64,000 bases of DNA from Pseudovirgaria hyperparasitica (lineage: Eukaryota > Ascomycota > Dothideomycetes > Acrospermales > Acrospermaceae), in contig NW_022985549.1 of assembly GCF_010093815.1 (NCBI RefSeq), forward strand, positions 1 to 64,000. Direction: 5' to 3'. How positions within the stretch are numbered: position 1 is the stretch's first letter; each line of letters begins with the position of its first letter. This document shows positions 1 to 11,169 of this stretch, piece after piece. The position numbers were made by a program, and so were the translations under genes. The notes under the pieces are model-generated. The model was not told where the DNA came from and ran no database searches. It worked only from the letters and a program-made list of their open reading frames with translations.

Positions 1-270
1 TAGCTCTAGTAGTTTCCTTAGAATAGAATAGAGTAGAGTAGAACTCTATAGAACTTATAGACTCTATAGTAGAACCTAATAGAACTCTATAGAAGTTCGT
101 GTTTCTAAAGACCTCTAGAAGTTTCTAGAGGGTTCTAGAAACTTCTATAAGAGTATAGAGTATTTATATATATAAGTAGATAATATTAGTAATATTAATT
201 ACTAATATTAAGCTATTCCTAATAAGGAAGTACCTTATATAAACTTATTAGATATAGTAGAGGTTAAGTT
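1..270. other. AT-rich DNA at left edge, possibly a solo LTR
   Basis: No coding region is visible. The sequence has repeated AGAAC/CTATAG motifs, then a heat-shock-element-like array (118-145), then a TATA-like stretch (about 158-177). To the right it runs into DNA that aligns with the gag region of LTR element A1. An array followed by a TATA box would suit an LTR promoter, but I see neither a second LTR nor a target duplication. The element assignment is therefore only a guess. Confidence 0.35.
118..145. promoter_or_regulatory. Six-unit heat-shock-element-like array
   Basis: GAA and TTC pentamer cores alternate at exact 5-bp spacing: GAA 118-120, TTC 123-125, GAG 128-130, TTC 133-135, GAA 138-140, TTC 143-145. 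Five of the six match the HSF consensus (nGAAn in alternating orientation) and one has a single mismatch. A TATA-like run follows within about 15-30 bp. Perfect phasing over six units is unlikely to come from base composition alone, but binding is not shown. Confidence 0.45.
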
Positions 271-1694
271 TATAATACTTACCTTTCTTCTTTAGTTATT
301 CTCTTTCTTTATTAGATAGGTGTTTTATCTATAAGGTACTAAGTTCTATTAGTATAGGTCTATTATAGAATCTCTTATATAGGTAGTTTAGAGCTTTATT
401 AATATAACTCTTCTAAGTATCTTATTTAAGTATAGATTAAAAGATCTTTTTTTCTCTTTTCTCGTAGCGTCTCTTATATAGTTAGTTATTAATCTAGACT
501 ACTAGCTTAATATACTCTTAGAGGTTAGTAGAATAGTCTCTCTCTCTAGAGATTTTATCCTTAATATTATTATATAATCTAGTATAGAACTAAAGGATTA
601 GGGGTTTATCGTCCTATCCTAGCTAACTAGAGATTTATTAGAATTTTAAGGCGTAGTTAGATATAGATTTTATCTAGACTATTTACTAGATTTATCTCTT
701 AGCTATCCTTTATTTATCTATATCTCTAAAGGTTATTTTAATATATTCCTTAAATTCTTTAAAACGTTTAAAGATCTTAGTAGTATTATTCTATTAATTC
801 TATAGATTATTTTCTATAAAGTCACTTAAATAGAGTTTAAACTAAGCGAGTGTATCTCCCTTTAGTAGTCTAGTAGTAAATATAACTTATTCTTCCGGGT
901 TCTAAATTTAATAGGCCTAGAGGTATATTCTAATCTATATTAGAAATCCTTAGAGTTTACTTTACTTATCTTTAAAAGGTTCTAGGATTTTTCTTTTAAA
1001 GCCCTCTTTAGCTTTTCTAAGTTTAATATTTTCTCTTTAGAGCTCCGTAACTTACTCCTCTAGTTCTATAATAAGGTATCTAACTTATTCTATAGTTAGA
1101 GCTTATAGAGTGGTTTATAAAGATAAGGACTATCTATTATTTACTATTTTATATTTAAATAGATAGCGTGAATACTTACTTTAGAGTCTAAGTAGAAGTA
1201 ATTAAACTATAATAAACCTTCTCTAATAAGGATACGGCTTATCCCTAAAGTACTCTATTATATAGAGTATTCTAGCTTTCCTAAAGGTAAAGATACTTAG
1301 AAAGCTTAGAAGAGTATAAGTAGATTTATAATAAGTATTAATAGGGTATAAATAGTAACTAGCTAGTTAGCGAGTAAAGTAGTAATTATATTAGTATAAG
1401 TTTAAATTAATTACTATAGAACTATCTCTAGAGATTAGGTCTAAAGGGTCTATATAGTTCTACTAAGGTCCTCTAATTAGAATACTTATTCTAAGCGTTT
1501 AGTATATTACTTAGAATATCTATTCTAAGTACCTATAATTAGCTCTCTCTATAGATATCTATCTTAGCCTTAGGTTATTGCCTAAAGCTATCTATTATAT
1601 TATAGGCGCCTCTTCTATATGTTATACTATCTCTTACGCTACTTATACTAGAGTCTACGTATCCCCCTATGGCCCTAGCTAGTAATTTATTATA
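271..1694 (-). mobile_element. LTR retrotransposon A1 (Gypsy, same family as B), 5' end only
   Basis: This is the reverse complement of the LTR and gag region of element B (35857-37500). The LTR lies at 1208-1694. The gag part runs leftward from 1207 to about 271, where similarity to B fades. The pol part would lie beyond the left window edge or has been displaced. A1 is inserted in the integrase region of element D. It is a fossil, heavily RIP-mutated and broken many times over. Its transitions relative to B are mainly C/T and G/A. Confidence 0.75.
1208..1694 (-). repeat. LTR of element A1
   Basis: This 487-bp LTR aligns with the two 529-bp LTRs of element B. The inferred ends are TG...CA, now read as TA on the strand where RIP acted. 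It is shorter than the B LTRs because it holds fewer copies of an internal palindromic repeat built on TTAGAATA/TATTCTAA. Confidence 0.75.
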
Positions 1695-4129
1695 CTTTCT
1701 TATAGAGATATAGTATAATATCTTTATAAATCTATCTAGAACTATAAGTAAACTATTATAAATATATCTAAAATACTTACTTAGAGGTAGATCTATAATA
1801 AAATCTATTAATAATTTCTTCTATACCTTCTTTAGTATAGATAATAGCCTTAATTTACTATATAGTAAGTATCTATATACTTTTATATACTAGTAAACGT
1901 TATACGTTTTTATATAGTCCTTTATATATTTATAAAGATCTAGCTAGTTATATATTCTTTAGATTAAATTAACTATTCTTATAATATTAAAGTATTCTAC
2001 TAACGTATAATTATACTATTCCCTTAAAATATTAATTTATAAGCTGTCTTCTAGTATATAGAGTCGGTCTTAGAGTAGATTACGTCTAATTATTATTTCT
2101 ATCTTAATAACTATAGCGGATCTATAGCGCTTTCTTTTATACTTATAACTTTCTTTACTAATATATTAGAATTCTAGATAGATTTAATTAAGTCTTTAAG
2201 GGTTTTCTTAGTTTCTTAGATATTTATTTAGATTACTTAATACCTACTCTAATTTCTACGGAGAATTACTAAAAGTATCCTAGCTTTAGATATTCTATTA
2301 GATAACTAGTCTTATAGTATCTATAGTATAGTATAGTCTAAGTTATACTAACTATCTATATTATTCTATAATAATTTCTTATAATCTTTACACTACGATA
2401 GAGGATTAGCTTTATTCTCTCTTCTAGCTCTATATAAGATTTTAAAGTTAAATATTAATATCTACTTAGTCTAATATACTTATTAGTAATTAAGGATCTT
2501 AGTTAATATAAAGTAATATAGATTTATATAATCTAATAATAATTTAATCTAATATATAGAACCTTTTAAATAATATTACTATTACTTAAAACTCTTAATA
2601 ATTATAAGTAGTTTCTACTTATATATATTATAACACGTCTTTATATCTACTATTTTATAGAAAAAGAAGGCGACTAGATACTATTATACCTTATCTTTTA
2701 TATTCTTATATAGTTAACTAATAATTCTAGTAATTATAAATTCTAATATATTAGTTTTAATCTAAATATACTTCTTAGAGTTAAAATATCTAAGAATTAG
2801 TATAGTTATAAAGTAATTCTTTAATAATTAGAACGTATCTTATACTTCTAGTATTAACTATATCTTAACTAACTTAGCTTTACGCTATACTTACCTATCT
2901 ATAGAGATTTTACCGCTATTTTTAGTAAGTTTATTAAGTAGCGCTATAATCTATAAGAAGCCTATAATAAATTTATAATAATAGTTTATAAAACCTATAA
3001 ACGTTCTAATTTAATATATAGTAGTAGGTTCTAGCTATTCTATAATAGTCTTTATACGCTCTAGCTCTATTTTTAGACTACTATATATTATAATAAAGCT
3101 AAGAAATCTAACTTCTTATTAGTAGAACTTATATTTAGATAACTTTATATAGAGTTTATACTATCTTAGATAATTTAGTACTAATTTTATATATTCTTTA
3201 TAATTCTATATACTATTAGAGTAAATTAGTATATTATTAAGATAAACTATATAGATTACGTTGAGTAATTCTATAAGTATAGTATTAATATATTCTTAAA
3301 ACGCTTCTAGTATATTTATTAGTCTAAATAGTATAATAGTATACTTAAAATAACTATATCTAGTCTAAAATATAGTTTTCTACTTATCTCTATAACGAAT
3401 TTAAAGCTAGTAATATATATCTTATAAATCTAGCTTTATAAAGTACTTTACCTTTATTAATTAGTCTAAGAATTTATTAACTAGTAGTAATAGATAATAA
3501 TTCTTCTTAGTTACTATATTTAGTATCTAATAGTTAATATATAGATATAAACTTCTATCTTTCTTCTTTATAAAGAGAATAGATATACTAGCTAATAATA
3601 TACTATAATATATCTAGTCTCTTCTAAGGTATTCTTTTATATATTTATAAAGAACTTTAGTCTTAAAAGTAGATAAAGTAGACTATAGAGAATGTCTACT
3701 CTCTCTTTAAGCTTAATCTCTAGCTTATATAGTCTATAATTAGAGAGAAGTAACGCGTCTCCTACTAAAAATATATCTATATACTATAAATATATATTAG
3801 ATAGCGTGTCTTTACTCTAATTATTACTATTATTCTTATCTTTATTAATAATTAATAGAGATATAAGATAGATTAGTAATAATTAAGTCTATATAGTAAG
3901 GTTCTATACCTTCTTACTAATACTTATAACTTACTAGTATAATTTACTATAATATTAATAGAACGTTAATATTATCTTCTAAAAATTAAGAATAGAGTTT
4001 AGACGTTTAAGCTAAGGTATCCCTAGAATTATATTCTATTAGCTAATATTAGCTATAATAAATTTATTAGATATCTACTATTTTATTATCTTTAAGTTAT
4101 AAACTTTATAATTTATTATAGCTTTATCT
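1695..4129 (-). mobile_element. Gypsy LTR retrotransposon D, pol portion (left piece)
   Basis: Read on the minus strand, this stretch shows in order a Gypsy reverse transcriptase region (about 3750 down to 3130), an RNase H-like region (about 3000-2450) and the start of an integrase core (about 2300-1695). Recognition rests on family-typical spacing and residue patterns. Element F interrupts D at 4130, and D resumes at 17442 with protease and gag. A1 interrupts the integrase at 1694. It is a fossil with dozens of breaks. D is the oldest element in this part of the window because it hosts two others. Confidence 0.7.
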
Positions 4130-4369
4130 TATTAGGGCTGACACTAGAATAGACTCAACTAGACTACTATGGTCTAGTACGGTCCGTGACAGGTGGACCT
4201 AGGTTAAGCTAGCTAGAATAAGCGAGACTACTATATAAGTAGGCCGCACATACTTAATTTCTACTCTTTAGGAATTAACCTCGTTAGAAGAGTAGACTAC
4301 CCTTTTAAATATATTCCTAAATCCTCCTATAACCTATTAGACTACTATCCTATGTCTATAATCCTTATA
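4130..4369 (+). repeat. 5' LTR of element F
   Basis: This 240-bp LTR has inferred TG...CA ends (the first dinucleotide now reads TA). It pairs with 17197-17436 without gaps. All mismatches I noticed are C/T or A/G. The target duplication TATCT immediately precedes it. Confidence 0.88.
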
Positions 4370-4880
4370 TTTTAATTCCTCTTTATATAGCACGACGGTA
4401 GTTTATAGAAATGGCTCTAACTACTTATTATAACACTCGTAGTACCGCCTCTTATAGTAGACCTTCTCCTAACCTAAATAAGGAGAATAGTCTACCTATA
4501 ACTACCCCTACTAATAACTATACCTTATAGACTATTATACCGATAACTCGTATAATATTCTATATAACTATAGAAGATATTATAGAATACGAGGATAGAG
4601 TCTATTATACTCTATCTTAGTCTAGTTTAAACTATACTAGACCTAACCTTAACACGAGGCTAGACCTTATTAACGTTAACGAGTTAATCCGTTAGAATCG
4701 TCTAATATTAACTATATCTTATAATAACGTATATACTAGACTATACGAAGAGAGGTAATAATAGGTTTAACTCGAGTAATAACTACGTGAACTCGATAAA
4801 GCTCGAGGACGTACTACGAGACTTAAAGCTATATTACACGCTTTAGTTCTAGTAATAACTAATCTATATTTATATAGATC
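4370..4880 (+). pseudogene. Element F gag, N-terminal portion (fossil)
   Basis: The first plausible start codon after the LTR is at 4411. From there the reading looks like the Ser/Thr/Asn-rich head of a fungal Gypsy gag. The insertion of LINE copy 1 at 4896 cuts the gene, and the capsid-like part continues after 10191. The piece is broken several times. I cannot place a primer-binding site with confidence, although it should lie just after 4369. Confidence 0.55.
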
Positions 4881-4895
4881 TATACTAACTAAAAC

Positions 4896-5283
4896 AAAAG
4901 AACTTCTCACACCCTAACGGACTAAACTGGTTAATTCGGGGCAATACAGCGATCTACATACATTAAATAATAGAGTATACCAAGTATAACAACCTCTAAT
5001 ACACGCACGTACGTACAGCGTATAATACGCGACGATACCGATATATAGAGACGCTATATATATACGCTCGAAGGCTCTTCGACGACACGAGTATAGACTA
5101 TCTCTAATAAACGCTAACACGCTAACCCTCTTTTTATTAGTTACGGGTAGCCCTTTACTAATAATTATAGCGGCCTTAGGCACCGACGTACCTCGGCTTC
5201 TACCGGGTATACCCCTAATACTAGTACGGTAGAAACGGCTATATAGCGGCATATCCTAGGACGATTAAACCCCCGTCTAATAA
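4896..5283 (+). other. LINE copy 1 5' UTR
   Basis: This is the leader of about 390 bp before ORF1. It begins next to the target duplication. It contains a 31-bp palindrome at 5134-5164 (TTATTAGTTA... and its complement, imperfect in this copy). Every better-preserved LINE copy in the window has the same palindrome, and it recurs near the 3' end. The antisense strand of the leader happens to be open for about 110 codons. Confidence 0.7.
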
Positions 5284-6651
5284 ATGACAAATAACTAAGG
5301 GTATATAATACTATAGATAATAGAGATAGAGGGGACTCTACCCGGGGAGACCCTCCCGGATAAGATTAACTACTAGGTAGTACGTATAGAGGGGGAAGTC
5401 GAGAAGGGAGAAACGGCCCTTCTTAGTATCTTCCGGAACCTTATCCAGAATATTAGGGAGCTTACTATAGAAGTAAAATAGGCGCCGGAACTAGACCCGG
5501 AATCTAGACTAGATTATATAGAGGCTAGCCTATAGAGGATCTAGAAGGGCCTTACCTAGGGAAAACGCCCTAGCACGTGGGCATAGGTCGCCGCACCCAT
5601 AAGCGGAATAGCTATATTAGCTAAAATACTAAGGGCACCCACGGACGGGGTATATAGTATATAAGTCGCTATCTAGGATAAAGAAGTACTCGTATAAGTC
5701 TAGTAAGCGTCCCTAAAGGATATTATAAATAAGATTAACGAATAGAAAGAGATATAGTTAAATATAGTAGCTACTAAACTCACCCTAGGAGGTATAGTAC
5801 TAACTACTACTACTAACACGGTCTAGTAGACTATCTTACGCGACCCGAACGTAATTAACGATATCTTCTCTAGCGCGTCCGTCCGCGTAACCATATACCC
5901 GATATAAGTATATACTATCTCTATCCGAGGACACGTCATTAAAGAAGATAATATTAAGCGAATAGAGTAATCTAATAAACCAAAGTACCCCGGGATTAAG
6001 ATCGCGAAGGCGTGGTAGAAGAACGTCTAAGGGATCAAGATAAAATTAAAAAAGCACTCTACTATAATAGTAGAGCTTAGGGACCCCGCTCTCGCCTATA
6101 GAATAATATAGGAGGGCTTCCTAGCTAAAGGAGAGCTACTTACGGCGGAACTATAGGATAGGGCATAGGTAATAACGCAATGCTTTAACTATTAAGGATA
6201 TAGATACACTAGGTAGAGGTACTCTTAGAAGACCGCCTATAGGTAGTATAAATAGGGCCATAACACTAAGGAATACCCTTATAAGACGCAGAGCGATGAG
6301 ACGCGAGATAGGGACACCGCTAAGTACTCTAACTACGATAGGAAACACCTATTCTAGTCGGTAACGTGCACGAAACGTAAGTAGATTATAGAATATATTA
6401 ACGTGATAAAGATAAGAGGGGTAAGATAGATATACTAAGCCATAAGGCCCTCGCTACCCTCGCCGCCATCCCTAACTTTACTTATAAATCCAGTAACCAC
6501 CCCCCGAAGGGGAGAGGATAACGTGTAATAGTATACTATATAGAGAAAGATAGGCCGACCCCGGGGTATACTTAAAGCCCCTACCGCGCGAGGATAATCA
6601 CGCCTTAGCGCCACTAATATATAGACTCGAACTTTCCCTAGCACCTAATAA
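5284..6651 (+). pseudogene. LINE copy 1 ORF1 (gag-like, CCHC zinc knuckles)
   Basis: ORF1 of Tad1-type LINEs encodes an RNA-binding protein that packages the element's RNA. The frame starts at an ATG at 5284 and runs 455 codons. It is interrupted only by TAG/TAA codons of the kind RIP makes from CAG, CAA and TGG. The C-terminal third (about 6175-6380) has the spacing of two to three CCHC zinc knuckles, with many Cys codons now Tyr. The N-terminal half is charged and helical. In copy 4 the junction with ORF2 is an ATGA overlap (47253-47256), and here the same site has mutated to ATAA. This suggests termination-reinitiation coupling. It is not functional. Confidence 0.75.
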
Positions 6652-9600
6652 GAGTATAAGATACACTTATTATTATATAGGTGAACGTATAATATAAATA
6701 AGAAAACCAAGCGACGCTTCTAGAAGAGATAGGAGCCGTAATAATAGCTATCTAGGAACTATATAAACACTACTAAACTAATAAGCTAATAATATACCTA
6801 GGATACTATACCATCTACCCTACGGGCCCGGATAGGAGAGTTATGTTTTATATATATAAGTCGATCCCGCTCTTAGAATAGTCTTATACTAAACGTGATA
6901 ACCTCCGGATGACACTACATCTCTAGATAAGTATAGGGCCTCTCTATATCTATAATATCTATAATTAATAGCGATCGCTTATACTAGATAATATACTCGA
7001 GGGCACCACGACGCCGGGATAACATATCCTCCTAGGCGACTTTAATCTCTACTATAGGTAGTAGGGAGGCCTAGCCGTCGCGAGAGAAGAACTTAGAGTA
7101 AGGGAACTATATATACGGTACCATGACTTCCTATACCTCCTTATACCTATAGAGTAGATTACCTAGAGGAAATATAAATAGGACGAGGACGGGTCTACGC
7201 TCGACCTTACCCTCGCCACCGAGTATATTAGCTATAGAGTATAGTACTACCGCCCGAGCCGGATATAGACGGACTCCGACCACGAATATATAGAAACCGT
7301 AATAGACGTCTCTACTCTTAACGAATAATATAGGAAATAGCTATAGAAGGATACTAATTAGGATAAATACCTAGAGGACCTAGAATCGGCGATTCTAGAC
7401 CCCTCTATAGTCGACGTATCTAACGGCCTAGCCATAGATAAGGCCGTGCAAGTCCTCCTTTAAGCATATTAAGCCATAAGAGATAAACACGTGCTATACT
7501 AAACGTATAGACCCCTAGAAGCGAGGGGTATACCTTAAATACGAGAGTATAGAAGAGACGCCCGTAGACTATATATATATATATACTATATCTAGACAAC
7601 TAAGGCGTAGGAAGAGTAGAAGGAAGTAGTACGATATCGTGATAGGGCCCTCCGTAATAAACGATGAAAATAATAGTATATAATTACCAATAAACACATA
7701 CGGCAAGCCGTAGGGCTATAGCGTATAGTAAAGTAGGCTAAGGGTATAGACGCGCCGATACCGCCGCTACTAATACCTCCTCTAATATACTAAGAGAGGA
7801 TATACTCTATAAGCCCGGAGAAGACGGAGATCTTACGTAAAGTTATATTCCCCCTCCCGGAGCTAGTAGACCTATTAGACATTAATAATACTAAATACCT
7901 AGATATAATTAATATCCCCTAAGAGGTCACCGAGGAGGATATACTCGACACCGTTAAAGTACTCCCGAATAATAAGGTACCCGGACTAGATAGGATACTA
8001 AATAGATACCTTAAATGTACTATACTAGCTACCCTACCGCTTATTAGTTATATATTTTAAGTATATATTAAGAACGGATACCACCCCTAAAGCTTCCGGG
8101 CTATCTATACTATTATACTCCCGAAACTAGAGAAGAACCCTAGCTCCCTAAAAGGATGGAGGCTAATCGCCCTCCTCTTCTATCTTGGGAAGATACTAGA
8201 GGCTATGATCGCGAAGAAGATAAGCGTCGTAGTATAGAAATATAATCTCCTCCTAGTAAACTAGAAGGCGAAGGCTAGAAGCTCCCTAATTACCGCTATC
8301 TAATATATTCTTAAAGTCATCTAGACCGCATAGAAGTAGGGACGTATAGTAATACTACTCTCCCTCGATATAGCCGGCGTATTCGATAAAGTAAACCACA
8401 CGAGACTCATCTATAACTTACGGAAGAGGCGTATACCCGCGTAGATTACGCGGTTTATATAGTCCTTCCTCGCTAAAAGAGTTACCTAGATATATATCCC
8501 CGGATATTAAAGTAAGTACGAGAAGACGGCTTACGGTATTCTATAAGGAAGTACTATCTTTCTAATTCTCTTTCTCTTCTTTACTATAGACCTCCTCTAG
8601 GGAATATAATATATAGAGGTAGTAGAATACGTAGACGATATATATCTTCTAGCTATCGATAATAATACTAGCTAAATATATAGACGACTTAAATAAGACC
8701 ACGGGAGATACGTCTAATAGGTAAAGCGCTATAGAGTAAAGTTCGCCCCCGAAAAGTACTAACTTATACACTTTATTAACCGCCGTGGGAAATAGGCTAC
8801 TAGAGAAGGCGAGCGACGCCCTAGAATAGACGCCTTCGATAAACCGCCGATATAAAGTATACGCGTACTCGGCGTTATAATCGATAATAAGCTTAAATAG
8901 AGACTATAGGTAGCATACGCCGTTTCTAGGGCCCTCTAGATAGAAGCTACTATATACTAGATTACGGCCTCCACGTAGGGAACCGCCTAGGATAAGACAT
9001 GCTAGCTATATATATCTATAGCACGACCCGCCTTTACGTATAGACACGAGTGCTAGTATATAGCCCTTATATAGACTAGGCGAATAAAGCTCGAATCCAT
9101 ATAGAACCGTATACTCCGTCTTATATTAGGCGTATATAAAGCTACTAACACGGTACTACTACGACGCGAGACAGACGTTATAAGTATATATAACTTCTAC
9201 TAGATATAGAGGATAGTATACTTTACTAAATAATAAGTATAGGAACGTATAGAAAATATAGAATATACCTTCGCCGCGCTACGCGCGCGAGTTAGTATAT
9301 ACTACTAAGTACTCTTATATATAGGCTAGACTTAACTACGGTATAAGTACCCGATAGAAATAGACTCGAACTAAGTAGTATAAGAGATTAAGGATAACCT
9401 AGATATCCTTCTAGACTAATAGAGCCTTTAAGAGCTCGGACGAAGTATATAGTTATAGATCTAAGATAAGTAGAAAGAGACACTCTAGGCCTAGTAGGCC
9501 TCCTAGTAGAATAGATACCTAGAGTAGATCTAAGGACCATAGAAGGAGCCGAGTAAATAGATATATAAAGGGCTTATAAAGGCCTAGGTATCTATACTCC

Positions 9601-9938
9601 TCTAAGCCCGAACGGGCGCTATAGAACTCCTATACTACCTCTATAAGAGAGGCGTCCCTAATATATCTCTATAGTATAAGGCGTACGGCCGGAGAGATAT
9701 AATATACTACTATCTTATAATATACCCTGATCTTCATACGTAAAGGTAGAAGCTTATCTATATAATAAGAACCCCCGATATCGTATAATGGCTTAATAAG
9801 TACTCTAAGGACGTCGCCCGGTAGATAATTATATACCTACTACTCCTCTAATTCTAGTAGATCTAGAAATATATACTAGAAGAAACCCGGTATATATCGG
9901 AGGAAACCCGGCATATACCGGAAGAACCCCTTAACTAA
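6648..9938 (+). pseudogene. LINE copy 1 ORF2: AP endonuclease and reverse transcriptase
   Basis: ORF2 encodes the enzyme that nicks the target and primes reverse transcription. One frame of 1,096 codons runs from the mutated start at 6648 to a stop at 9936-9938, with only RIP-type stops inside. An apurinic-type endonuclease occupies about 6670-7330. It has an LGDFN-type motif near 7030 and an SDH-type motif near 7280. The reverse transcriptase spans about 7950-8900, with the YVDD box near 8620-8640. Downstream is a Cys/His-rich patch (about 9640-9730). The tail has about three 7-residue repeats (9870-9930) and ends inside the half hairpin. The length fits Tad1-clade ORF2. It is non-functional. 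Confidence 0.85.
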
Positions 9939-10176
9939 TAACCTCCGTACCTATACGTGCTACCTAAGGGTAAAATAACGGTAATATAGGCTATAGGCTA
10001 ATAGGTGTACCCTATGGCTATATACTTAAGAAGAAATAAAGGTTTAACGAGATGTAATTATCGACATAAGGAAGTTTTCCCCTCTTAGGTTTCTTCTTAT
10101 ATAGTAGCTTAGACTAGAGGAGGCATAGGCCTATAGAGTACTACTCTACCTAGTTATATAATATTATTATTATTAT
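9939..10176 (+). other. LINE copy 1 3' UTR and (ATT)n tail
   Basis: This 3' UTR of about 220 bp is shared by all LINE copies here. It ends in ATATT followed by an (ATT)n run that merges with the target duplication. Non-LTR elements with simple-repeat tails prime on matching target bases, and several insertion sites here begin with TATA or ATA next to the tail. Confidence 0.75.
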
Positions 10177-10191
10177 TATACTAACTAAAAC

Positions 10192-11169
10192 GATCTATTC
10201 TAGTCTACTACTATCTTAATTACCCCGACCTAAGAAACCATCTTACTTTAATAGTAAAAGTAGAAAGAGTTTCTATATATAGGCTTACTAATATAGCCGA
10301 TTCTTCTATCTATTTATAAACGATAGCGATAAAATTAGATTCGCCTAGAACTACCTTAACCCGACGCCTTTAGAACGTTAGATAGTATACCGAATTAAAC
10401 ATTCTAAGGATACCTATAACTAGGATATGTTCACCGAATTTCTCCTCTAATATTTTAGTAATAGGGCTAAACGACGTAACTAGGCCTAGGGCCATATCTT
10501 CGAGACTCGATAATAAGATAATTAGTTACCATTATAACTCCTTAAATACCTTTAGCCCCTCTAGAGAGAAGCCAAAGAAGATTATATAATTTAATAGTAT
10601 AATAACTTTAAACGGTCCCTCGCTCTAAATATAAAGGACCGTCTTAATCTTATAATAATAATCTCTATAGACCTCTAAGCTCTTATAAACCTCGCGGAGC
10701 GATACTAGTATATAATAAATAATTAATACCGCGCTAGTACACAACTATCCCTAACGATCTAATCTAACATAAAATCATCTAACTAAAACCAATTTAGTAA
10801 TAGATCTCGCGGGACGTTACAAGGCTACTACCACACCTTAAATTTAAAACCACACGGATCATATCGTGGATCTCCCTACTAATTAACACATTAAGATATA
10901 AGGACCGACTCATATAAACGACCTAAAGTCACTTACTACACCTATAGTAGAATAGACTATATAGCACCTAAGTACCATTTAGGGAAGCTACCGAGTGCTA
11001 ATATAACTAACTAACTAGTTATATACTATAAGTGCTAGTAGCTAGGACATATCGCGCCTAACTACCTAGTATAGAATATAAAAAACTAATAGTCTACAAG
11101 AAACCCTCGCGACTTATAGACGCGACTATAATAGAGGGGTAATCCGCTAAATAGTATATCGAACTATAG
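10192..11169 (+). pseudogene. Element F gag, capsid-like portion (fossil)
   Basis: Immediately after LINE copy 1 the plus strand resembles the capsid-like core of fungal Gypsy gag (aromatic and charged helices, about 10210-10620). A lower-complexity stretch follows, up to the protease. The zinc knuckle expected at the end of gag is not clear. It is broken several times. Confidence 0.55.

Larger units (their letters stand above)
4896..10176 (+). mobile_element. Tad1-like LINE, copy 1 (full length)
   Basis: This non-LTR retrotransposon is flanked by a 15-bp target duplication (tatactaactaaaac, 4881-4895 and 10177-10191) and ends in an (ATT)n tail. Its parts are a 5' UTR (4896-5283), ORF1 (5284-6651), ORF2 (6648-9938) and a 3' UTR (9939-10160). 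It sits inside gag of element F. RIP has turned CAG, CAA and TGG codons into stops throughout, but I saw no frameshift between the start of ORF2 and its final stop. It belongs to a half-palindrome subfamily with copy 5, because only one arm of the 3' hairpin is left. Confidence 0.9.

Noticed and set aside
6151-6644. Two minus-strand open frames (65 and 69 codons)
   Set aside because: They lie antisense to LINE copy 1 ORF1, which has the family-typical frame on the plus strand. They are composition shadows.
10161-10180. Independent ATT microsatellites (also at 38203, 50804, 53955)
   Set aside because: Each is the 3' tail of a LINE copy bordered by a target duplication.
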